From Eutreptiella sp. 'Long Island Sound 2002' (lineage: Eukaryota > Euglenozoa > Euglenophyceae > Eutreptiales > Eutreptiaceae): a stretch of DNA of 64,000 nucleotides. The stretch's first letter is position 1; each line of letters opens with the position of its first letter. The stretch lies in assembly GCA_964036045.1 (NCBI GenBank), contig OZ038390.1, forward strand, positions 33,916,819 through 33,980,818. Direction: 5' to 3'. Shown here piece after piece: positions 34,369-43,543 of this stretch. Below the pieces are notes generated by a model, which saw only the letters and a program-made list of their open reading frames with translations, was not told the origin of the DNA and ran no database searches. The translations under genes and the position numbers were made by a program.

Positions 34369-34454
34369 CTTGCGCCACACTGCAAAGCAAACCCACCCCA
34401 CTGTCCACAGCACACGGCATACCAAGACAAACTCTTTGGAATAATCATGAGGTC

Positions 34455-35386
34455 CAGGTGGTGTACCATTGCAGCGCATCAATCTTCCTAATGGACAAAC
34501 GTTGCTCGTGCATGTCTTCCCCACTAGTGACTACGTGCTGCAGTACAAGGTTTGTGGGCATGATGGGCCAACAAGTACAAAACAAGAGTGTCATCCGTTT
34601 GTGTGTTGTTGCACATGAAGTAGCAACCTATGCTGCTGCACCACGGCCATACGCAAAATCAGCCACTGCCCGGTTCCACTCCATCCCTGTTGAGCAGCAC
34701 GGGGTAGTGAATGTTACTTACACAGTGGAGTTGCCTCTCGTGGAGAACTTTTTGGTGGACGAATGTGGTTTGAGCTGAACACAATGGCAAGCCATGCATG
34801 CAAATGTTGGTGCAGATTGTGGTGCACCCACCACCGCCGACTCCATTTCCAATGTGTCGTCCTTCTTCATGGATGCCCAGTACATGTCTATCCTAATTGT
34901 GGTGGACATTGGGAAAGGCTTCACGAGGGACTACTAGGGCCACCTAGTTGCAGTGCCTAAGCTAATCCGTGCCATGTTTGAGCACAGTAGAACATGGTGA
35001 AAATGGCATACACTCCTCACCTTAAGGGGAAGGACATCATAGATTTTTTGTCTGCAGCGAAGCACCTGCGCAATGTTCTCCATGCATTGGACACATCTGG
35101 TACAGTGTGGGGACATGTTTGGGCCTGTCACACTCCTCAGTTTTTGGTACGCTCGGGTACTTTGTACCCTTTCCTATGTCATGGCTTGGAAGGACGGTGG
35201 CGTGACCTAAAATTTGAAATCAAACTGGGCACCCATGGGCAATGGAAGACTTGGAGCTTGATTAGATTGGGATTGTCAATTAACGGGCTGACAAAAACTG
35301 TTCGTAAGACCAATTTCTTTGCTACATTCTTGCAATGCATGGACGATGTTCAAGTTGCAAAGCGTCAGCACCCATGTATCCCATAA
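34455..35386 (+). pseudogene. decayed transposon protein
   Basis: One frame reads through stops at about 34777, 34936 and 34998: VENFLVDECG, ADSISNVSSFFMDAQYMSI, LVVDIGKGF-like and AVPKLIRAMFEHSRTW. The sense then moves to the frame open to 35386: GKDIIDFLSAAKHL, HVWACHTPQFLVRSGTLYPF and LCHGLEGRWRDLKFEI. The pattern W-G-(S/T)-LYPF...EGRW...K resembles the C-terminal part of large DNA-transposon transposases; the family is not certain. Several disabling changes are visible. Confidence 0.45.
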
Positions 35387-35389
35387 AGC

Positions 35390-36764
35390 CGTATCACCGA
35401 GTTTTGTCATTGTGCGCACCACGTGCACATGTGGTATTGATAGCTACTACACCCAATTGCTTGTTTTGGCAGTCATTTCCCCAAAGACAAGGTTAATCCA
35501 AAAAGAGTTCAACCAACCCTCAGGGACCCGCCACTCCATTCAAGGAGCTATTGTGGCTATTTCAATAGGCAAGTGAAACTTGGGCAACAGGAATTGCGGG
35601 TAACGCCGCTGTGCTATCATGGTTGTTTTGCAACACTGCATGGCAACTTGAAAGCATGATTGCAAAACCTACAATTGTGTTACCCTGTTTCAGCAATGCT
35701 TTGGTGATTTGCATCAAGGACAAGGCCTGCCGGGGCATGTTGCAGAGAGACCGTCCAGGGGAAAACGAATCTTGTTAACGGTAACATCTTGGTAATTTAC
35801 CCACCCATGTCCAGGGATGTGGAGCACAGTGCGGGAACAGCTAGGAAGGTTACAACAAGTGCGATTTGTGGCGGGTTCCTATCGTATTTTTTTCTCATGT
35901 GTGAACCTATTTTTGGCTAATTTTAGTTGTCTTAAATTTCCACGACGGGGAGCTTTGTTGGTTGTTACACGGTATGTAACCACGGAAACGTTACCGTGAA
36001 CACCTGTTACTGCGCAAACTGTTGACACCACAAAAGTGAGTAACACCCAACATAACAATTGACAATTGTGCAATTGTGCATCACTTTTAGTCAAATGAGT
36101 ACACCTCAAAACACTGTTTTACCCCTTTACATTCATTCAAAAAATGCAAATGAAAAAATTGACTTGTTTTCACCTGGGCAGCCTGCAGGTGCCACTGTCA
36201 ACGCAAGCTCAAAATCGTAGCAAGAGGACCTCCTTCTTTGTTCTCTTTGCAGGAGCAATGCTTATCGAAGGGTTTGGTATGGTTGCCACTCAAGTGAAGG
36301 ATTGGAGCTCAAAAAAACACTCAAGTGAAGAGGGATGGAGAAGACACTCAAGTGAAAGGGCGGCTCATGTATGACTAAGGAAGGGGAGCGATTGGATTAG
36401 AAATGAAGGGATCCATGTCAAAATTCTTAAAATTTTTCTTCGGGCGCCTTCGGCGCCCCAAATGTAATCCTACCATCATTAAAATTCGGATTTTTTCAAA
36501 TTTGTCCAATCATGGATGTAGACATAGGATTTCAAAATCCGATTTTTCAAATTTCTCGATTTGAGAATCTCAACATAGGATTTCAAGTTGTCCCTCTCTT
36601 CAACGGCAACCATAGAATAAATGGCTTGGTTGCCACTCAAGTGAAACCTCCAAAACCCTAAGCATGTGCAATGAGCAAATTCGTTCTCCAATGCGACATA
36701 GTACACCATGTAACAAAGTACTCAACATGCAAACATGTAGTCATTTAGGTTAATCTCCTTTGGA
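35390..36764. other. AT-richer spacer with CACTCAAGTGAA repeats and hairpin
   Basis: CACTCAAGTGAA occurs at about 36291, 36319, 36349 and 36636, twice preceded by GGTTGC. The hairpin GGGCGCCTTCGGCGCCC sits at 36442-36458, the same hairpin as at 10120 apart from one loop base. ACATAGGATTTCAA is repeated at 36528 and 36572. It may include the 3' end of the transposase/OTU element, but no terminal inverted repeat was found. Confidence 0.5.
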
Positions 36765-37892
36765 TTACTGGGGCCAATAGTCATTCTCGGGAGGTTGGAA
36801 GATGAATTGGAAAGTGGGCCCTGGGTTAAGTGGCAATGGCTGTTGGTCAAAGGGTTGGAAAGGTTGTTGGTCAAAGGGTTGAAATGGCAAAGGATCAACA
36901 TTCATGGGAGGTAAGATGGCAGGGTGCCATATTGCATTCACTGGAGGCTGAGAAACCGGAGGATTGTGGTCACCGTTAGGGTTTATTGCACTAGGCTCAT
37001 AGGTCAGAGAGGCTTCAACTACCTCAGGTGGGTTAGCTACTTGAGATGGAGGTGCCTCATGAGAAGGAGAGTCTTCCGTGGTTGCCGCAGGGCCGGGATC
37101 GGTGCGAGCTTTCTTAGCTAAGCGAGCACTGTGCCTCTCTTTTGGTACATGCTGTTCCTTCTCTTGCTTGTCCATGTATTGGGCTTGGGATTTGAGGTGA
37201 GAAGACCCTCTCGGTCGAATGCCTACACAATCCTCACCATTGTATTTCCCTGTGGCCACAACCTCATTCCATGTCTTTTGTATCGCCGCAAACTTGTTGC
37301 GACCTACCTGTTCGCGAATGCTCTCAAGCAGGTTACGTTCTGCAGTACTCCATGGATTTCTTGTGACCGGAACACCATGCTTACCGAGCTTTTCAACGGC
37401 GGTTAGGCGTGAGGACGGTTTCAACACAGGTGGAGGTGCAGGTTGCACCTTTTTCAATTCATTATCTGCCAACAATGCATCATAATGATCGTTCAAAAGA
37501 AGAAGGGTTAGAGGGTCCAACTTCAATGCGGATTCCGATGGGTGGAAAGGTGCCACAAATTGAATACCTATGTGGGCTGTAAACAGTAGTATTGGCCTTT
37601 GTAGAGCAGTCGCCAAGGCCACAACTACCAAATCCGCAGCATCCTCATCCCACACCCCATCCTCCTCTAGCGTTGACACGAGTGTGCCGTATGGCACATC
37701 GGAGTGGCGAACAAATTCGAAATATTCGACAAAATTTTGTCGTAGCTCACTGACAGCCATTTGCCTCAACTCCTCATGCGTTAGGTCCGTTTGTGCTGCC
37801 AACCCGCAAACGGTTGTGAGCCACCACGCTAAACAGGTGATCGCGCTCTTTGTTGCTGACATCTTTCCCGTTAAGCACTGTCGGCCCCTCAA
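36765..37892 (-). CDS. OTU (C-terminal part) plus Myb/SANT-like ORF of a DNA transposon
   Basis: A 375-residue frame overlapping the 3' end of the transposase frame by 119 bp. OTU proteases remove ubiquitin; some transposons carry them. From about residue 40 the OTU pattern is clear: HEELRQMAVSELRQN, VWDEDAADLVVVALATALQR and LLLLNDHYDALL, whose His is the catalytic-triad position. The Cys half is missing from this frame and lies in the transposase frame. Residues about 180-240 (NPWSTAERNLLESIREQVGR) look like a Myb/SANT DNA-binding domain. A basic patch (RHSARLAKKAR) and a Pro/Gln tail with FQPFDQQP repeats end the protein. The start codon may be irrelevant if expression is by frameshift from the upstream ORF. 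Confidence 0.6.
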   Translation of the reverse strand: MRGRQCLTGKMSATKSAITCLAWWLTTVCGLAAQTDLTHEELRQMAVSELRQNFVEYFEFVRHSDVPYGTLVSTLEEDGVWDEDAADLVVVALATALQRPILLFTAHIGIQFVAPFHPSESALKLDPLTLLLLNDHYDALLADNELKKVQPAPPPVLKPSSRLTAVEKLGKHGVPVTRNPWSTAERNLLESIREQVGRNKFAAIQKTWNEVVATGKYNGEDCVGIRPRGSSHLKSQAQYMDKQEKEQHVPKERHSARLAKKARTDPGPAATTEDSPSHEAPPSQVANPPEVVEASLTYEPSAINPNGDHNPPVSQPPVNAIWHPAILPPMNVDPLPFQPFDQQPFQPFDQQPLPLNPGPTFQFIFQPPENDYWPQ

Positions 37893-39699
37893 CTACATTC
37901 CACTCCACCCTCCCGCCCCCCGCATACTTGCGTCTAAGGGATTCCGCCAATCCTCCAATTTCCTGATACCACGTTGGAGGAATGTGGGCGTCTACATCCT
38001 CCTCAAATGGAAAGCGACCCTCCTTTTCAACCTCCTCCTCAACCCGATTCAACCATTCCCAAATATTGTTGCCATGAGATTGTGGCTCTTCATTTTCGGC
38101 CAAACACTCAAAGTCCTGCTCCGCGAGAGTAGGTGGAAGATCACCAGCCCCCTCCCTAGTAACCCCAAAAACAATTGAGCACTTGTCATCAAATAGCTCG
38201 TCACCTGCAACCCCTCGCACACCCAACCAATCGTCCGGAATTTCGCGATGATTGTCCATGCAACGAGCAAAATGCGGTGCCAAATCCCGCAAATAGTCTT
38301 TGGTGATCCCGATTGCCTCTGGCTTTGCCCATGCACGCGCAAATTTTCTTTTATTCCACCGGTGTACAAGGCATGAAATGAGCCCACGCATGTAGTCCGG
38401 AGTACACCGCCGGAATGAGGTGGCCGCATTTAAGAATCGATGCAGGCACTCATCATTCTGTGAGCCACTAAACCATTGTTCAAACAAACACTCGCTATGT
38501 TCCTTCAAGTCTGCTATGGCTTGGCGCACCGCAACATTTGCATGGGCGCGGTAGTTCCGCACCCAGTCACGCACTCTTTGCCACAGCACATCAGGCTCCG
38601 CAGTGCGTGACGCATCGCTGCGGACATGATCTTTGCGACCTTCGCCACGGAAGCACAATGAAAACGCTGTGCAAGCAGCCTTGGAGCCTTTTTGCCATTT
38701 GCTCACCTCGCGGGTGACGCGTTGGACGGCATGAAAAAGGTCCAAGCACACATGGCAACCGGGGAACAAATCGTGCCAGAATTGTTCCTGGCAGCACCGG
38801 TCAACGTGGACTTCTTCAATTTGGACATTAGTCCGCAGGACAAGTTCGTCCAAAATGTGTTGCGGAACAGCGGCATCAGAGCAAAAACACCATGCCATCA
38901 CCATGCCCAGTTCATTCATAACAAAGTAACACGTTTCGTATTGTCCACGATATTGACCGTCGATTTTTACCTTGATCTTTTTCGCCACTTTGTACGTGTG
39001 GTCCGCCGACAATTTTGCCGCACCGATTTGCGCGAGGCAATTGTCCCAAAATCCGTTGTTCGATTCGAAGTATCGATACAACATGTCAATGAGCAAATTT
39101 GTTCCTGGCGGTGCACCCCAATCGGCATACGTCATGGGTTCTTGCAACGTGTTCAACACAAATTTGAAATTTGTGTTGTACATCGCCGAGATCATGTTTG
39201 CTGTTGTCCTTGTCGGCACACCTCGCACTAGGCCTTCCAGAACCATGCTAAATAAAGTGACATCTACGCCACTATTGGGTGTTAGGATGAATGGAAACCC
39301 ATCCACCACCTCTTGAGGCCATTGATCCCGGATGTTACATACAGTAAATGTCTTGGTAGATGCCGATGTGCTGCATATAGGACAGCTATAGCGAGGGTGA
39401 AGCAAAGCGCAGTTTTCGCTTGCCATGCAAACCACATGCTTTGACCACCCGTGTTTTTTTGCAGGGCCACGGCAATCAGGACATACGGGCCTCCAATTAT
39501 ACATTTGCTCCGGATGCCATACGTAATAGGCAGGTGCACCACGAGGTCGATTGGTAATTAGCACACCAATCTCGCCAATGGTGCGTCCATGCATTTCACG
39601 GACAACATCGGAGCATTTCCAATCAAAGCGTTTGGGATTGGAGTGTGTGCCCAAACATAAGGAACACACAAGTAGCAAAATCAGTAGGCGAAGATTCAT
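37774..39699 (-). mobile_element. DDE transposase ORF with N-terminal zinc cluster
   Basis: 641 residues from the Met at 39699; the frame is open further upstream only through a TATAC microsatellite. The N-terminal part has a Cys cluster (PVCPDC ... CALLHPRYSCPIC) of the type now called DUF6729. The DDE core follows: SADHTYKVAKKI (first Asp), EEVHVDRCCQ with LDLFHAVQRVTRE (second Asp), and GSQNDECLHRFLNA (Glu). Residues 3-17 (LRLLILLLVCSLCLG) look like a signal peptide, odd for a transposase. Directly upstream, TTTTTTTTTTTTCTGTCACAG resembles a splice acceptor, so the real N-terminus may lie in another exon. The end reads ERDHLFSVVAHNRL, an OTU start. Confidence 0.65.
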
Positions 39700-39775
39700 T
39701 CCGAGCTGTGACAGAAAAAAAAAAAATGAAAAATGAAATTCAAATTGGTCTAGAAATTCAAAATTCGAATTTGTC

Positions 39776-39975
39776 AGCGCTGGTATATACGGCAGCGATG
39801 GTATATACTGTGGTATATACTGCGGCGGCGATGGTATATATACTGTGGTATATACTGCGGCGGCGATGGTATATACTGTGGTATATACTGCTGCGGCGGC
39901 TGGTATATACCGCGGTATATACTGCGGTATATACTGGTATATCGGTATATACCGCTCGTATATACCGGTATTTAC
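39776..39975. repeat. TATAC/GCGGCGAT compound microsatellite
   Basis: Multiple GGTATATACTG units interspersed with CGGCGGCGAT, then TATACCG variants. It lies immediately upstream of the transposase ORF and adds YIP-type repeats to its open frame; I exclude them from the protein. Confidence 0.9.
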
Positions 39976-39990
39976 GCGAGCGGCAATCAT

Positions 39991-40752
39991 CCCAAGGGTT
40001 TCATGCTGGAGCAGGAATACCGTGGTAGTACCTGAAAGTACCTGAAAGTTCAGCTAGAGGGAAGTCGCGCGTGTAGGGATTAAGCTGCGCCCCCACGTTA
40101 CCCCGGTGGGCCAGGATGTGTAATTCGTGTTACCACCACTTACAAGAATTTCAATTCACATCTGATCCAGTAATATTTGATCAAATCTCGGCTTCTGTGA
40201 TGGCCAAGAAACAGGCCTATGGTTGGGTTCACGGCAACCCACCCTCCGCGTCATGGCGGCTTACGAAGTTACATGTAGAGCTTTGGGTGAGGCCCAACAA
40301 GCCGCAAACGACAGGGAGGCCAAGTTTACACAGGACAAGAGACGTGCGCTTCAAGTTACACCAAATTTCCCGCAGTTTTTAGCAAGCGCAAGCCAAATTG
40401 GATGGCTACGCTTGCCTGAGGTGGCCAGTATGCACACATCCTTCCTGTTGAAATCGAAGTGAGAGCCGCACGCTTGGCACGATGACAAATGCTTTCCCGA
40501 GCTTTCAAGGATTTCCAGGGACATTCGAGTTTAAAACTGCTAGAATGCGGTGCCAGATACGTTTGGGAGGCTTGGGGGTGAGTCCACATGTCTTGGCTGC
40601 GCCAAAATTAGACAGTTATAAACGAAATACTTTTCGAAATCAAGCCACCTTTGCAAAGTTGTTGGGGAGGATAAACAGAGGAGGGTGGCTCACTGTTTGT
40701 TGTGGCCCTCTGCATCGTTGTCACCGTTCCGAACGCTTTTCATAGTGACAAA
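39991..40752. other. spacer upstream of the tandem-WWE gene
   Basis: Plus-strand frames at 40223-40462 and 40482-40745 show no domain. Just before the WWE start, a pyrimidine-rich stretch ends TTTTCATAG at 40746, a plausible acceptor of a 5'UTR intron. Confidence 0.4.
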
Positions 40753-42372
40753 ATGCCGGTTCAGTGGTATTGGAAATCGGATCTTCGGCTCACCGACGAC
40801 AAGGATGAGGGTTGGTCAAAATATGCCTCAAAAAGAAGTGCTGAAATCGAGAAGGTGTGCAAGTGAAAGTTGCACCACACCCGCCCTCGTTGAGTTCCCT
40901 TTCTTAATTTGTATGGCATGGTTTGCCAACCGCCGCCGTCAAAGGATGCGATGCCATCCCGCATGTGTGCTCTAGGCATATTCTGCTGGAAAGAAGATTC
41001 TTAAACTGGACGGGACGTATTCTATGTGCTTCCGCAACATGGTGCAACATCGCAACGACGACTACGACCGGCAACGACCGGTGAAGCGCGTGGTGGTATG
41101 ATCGAATCAGCTTATGTCGCCAACGGCAACTAGAATTTCGGGAAACAGGGAAAACATGCTTGGCTTCAAGGTCAATTTTTGTGCACGTACTACACTTAGG
41201 GTATGTCAAGGGTGGGGACGAATGTGGAATGAACATATGCCGTTTTGGAAAAAATGTGAAAAGCGCGGCCGAGGATGCCAGGCAACACCAAACCCACAAC
41301 GCACATTTGGTTCTAGTGACCCCACTGTCGACCAAATTTTATGGTCCTCGAGCCCCCCCCCCCCCCGTCATTGTCAATTGGACCTCCAAGCCTTCGATTC
41401 CCAATGCCACACTGGCCAGGGGGTAGTACGCCAGCGGATAATTGATTCACTCGAATATGCTGAACCCCAGGTGGGACGTTACCACGAACCCTCAACCCAA
41501 ACTCCCGATGCGTTTTGACCGTGGTCAAATGGCCCAGGGTGGGCAGTCCCAGAGCAGAAGAGGGTAGGGTGGGTTGAGGGCAACACGTCCCACATTTTTT
41601 GGGCAGGTGAAAGACGAAGATGTGGTGACATGGCAATGGAAAAAAGACCTGCGCAAGAAAGGTAGCAAGTTGGATGCATGGCAAGCTTACAGTGCGCTTG
41701 TGGGGAGCAAGATTGAGGAGGCATACCAGAGTGGCGCAAAGGTGCTGAAGCTGAGTTCGGTGTACAGCATTGATTTCAAAGGGATGGTGCAGTACAGGTG
41801 TGCGAGTGCTTTTTGAATGCGTGTCACGTTCGATCTCTGGTAAGTTGCTCAGAAGATTTTATTGATGGATGGTCAGTTACCTGACAAAATTTGCGTCGGA
41901 AGCAATCGGCGTGGACACAAGATTCCCCAGTGATAGACACCCAGATTCTCAAGTGAGACACGCACAGATTCCAAATGATGGGGAAGCACCATATCAGCGT
42001 ACTGAATAAAACCAATGCCAAGGGAGCAATGCACAATGGGGCTCACGGCCGGGTTGGCATCCAACTGCTTTGGGCCCCCCTGCTTTTTACCGGTGCGCAG
42101 CTTTGGATGCCGGAACATTTCCACGGTCTCTTTCCACCGTTTCCAGGAACGACGACTACTCTCGGCAGCGCGACGTTCAGCGAGTCAAAGGTGTCGTGCC
42201 TGCCGTGGGGGACAAGCGCAAGATCACTACGACCAGCAGTGGTGCGTCCAGCCCTCCTGCCAAGCGCGGGAAGGCGGAGGCCGTCAGTGCCAGCGCCGGT
42301 TCCCCCAGTCGTAAGGCCGACGTGGCAAAGCGCGGGGCTGATAAGGACACGCCACAGGTCCCCATCCTGTGA
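40753..42372 (+). CDS. tandem WWE-domain protein, four exons, complete
   Basis: WWE domains bind iso-ADP-ribose, the internal unit of poly(ADP-ribose), or mediate ubiquitin-system contacts. Exons: 40753-40854, 40976-41095, 41607-41797 and 42147-42372; all junctions are GT-AG and keep phase, giving 212 residues. WWE-1 (residues 3-72): QWYWKSD, GWSKYASKRSAEIEKAYSAG, then MVQHRNDDYDRQRPVKRV. WWE-2 (79-150): TWQWKKD, AWQAYSALVGSKIEEAYQSG, then MVQYRNDDYSRQRDVQRV. Both keep the Trp, Trp, Glu and the Gln/Arg that contact the ligand. The tail (151-212) is basic, Ser/Ala-rich, with KRK and PPAKRGK, a likely nuclear signal. No RING, DTC or PARP domain is encoded. The near-identical second halves suggest internal duplication. 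The exon 2 donor could be GTGGTA three bases earlier. An in-frame upstream TAA supports the start. Confidence 0.85.
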
Positions 42373-43348
42373 CTGTGGGTGGTTGGAGCTGCACTGGAGT
42401 CTTCTCCATATTCATCTTTCGGCCTTTTCCGCTGCGGGCAATCGACTCCCGGCAGGGGCGGGGGTGGAAAGAAGAGAGGCAGGACCAGAAAACTCAGCTG
42501 ACGTAGATTGTGGCAAAGGCCACGTTGAGACCCGTGCGTTGATTCCTGTTGCCCCCCCCCCCCCCCACCCTATCATTCAAAGAAGTACGCTTCGCCAGCC
42601 CTCCAGTCATCGCTCTACAACCCTCTAGTCACCTCTTGAACCACCAGCCAACCTGTGCGTCCTCCGTGAAGAGCCTACCAGGACAGTCTTGCATTCCGAA
42701 AAGGCAACATGCATGCAAAAGATGGGTTGGTTCATGGATTGGCAGCATGATTGTTGACGTCCTCAATTTGAGCGGAGTGGGCATTTCATTTACTGCTTTC
42801 TGCAAGCCCACGGATGATGATCATGAACGATAGAGGAGTCCGGTGTGATTGCGGTGGGCGGAGCAAGGGATGCGTCAAGCATGTGCCAAGCAAGGCAAGT
42901 GTAACATAATTGTGACGCGCCCTTTCTTGGCTGCCATTTTTTCCAACAATCACATGCGAGCAAAAGCACTGCCGGGCAGCCCCCCCAAAGCGCCTGGTGA
43001 CTCCGCAGAGTGTAGGTTTGGGACATGAGGAACGCTTCCTTGGCCCACGCACCCTGCCGGACCCAATCCCGTACTACCGCCACTTGCCAGGAGTGGGAGG
43101 AACGCGTGAGGCCCTAGCAGCCGTGCTCCCAGGGCCCCCACAGGGCATCCATGTGGGCATGGCGGGAGGTGCCCGTCATGTGCTTGTACACAGGAGCCCC
43201 CCCAACCCCCATTACCATGGTACCATGGATACAAGCTTTTGCATCTCATATGCGTTACGCGCTATAGGTTAGGCCAACCGCCTCTGGGGCGGTGGGTAAT
43301 TTTTTGCTCCAGTGCCATTTCCACTTCCTCTCCCACCAACGACCCTCA
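42373..43348. other. spacer between the WWE and YwqG-like genes
   Basis: Contains a C-tract at 42551-42565. No coding segment recognised. Both flanking genes read rightwards, so the YwqG-like promoter should be here. Confidence 0.45.
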
Positions 43349-43543
43349 ATGCAGGGCATTGCCGACAAGGTGAAGGCCCAAGTGAAGAAGTGCTGGATTC
43401 CTCAGGTGGAGGAGACAGAGGACGTGTCGAAAGTGGAGAGCAAATTTGGCGGCATTCCAGCCCTGAAGGAAGGAGAGCTGTGGCCGCCATGTCCTAACTG
43501 TAGCAAGGACCTGACGCTGTTCTTGCAATTGAATTTAGCTGAG
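43349..43543 (+). CDS. YwqG-like exon 1
   Basis: 65 codons: a charged N-terminal helix (ADKVKAQVKKCW), then the SKFGG...WPPCPNCSKDL core with the first CxxC, and LNLAE before GAG|GTGAAG. Confidence 0.75.

Noticed and set aside
41791-41816. WWE protein ending at the stop just after MVQYR (41814-41816)
   Set aside because: Splicing at 41797 to 42147 restores RNDDYSRQRDVQRV, the required end of the WWE fold, so the read-through end is intronic.
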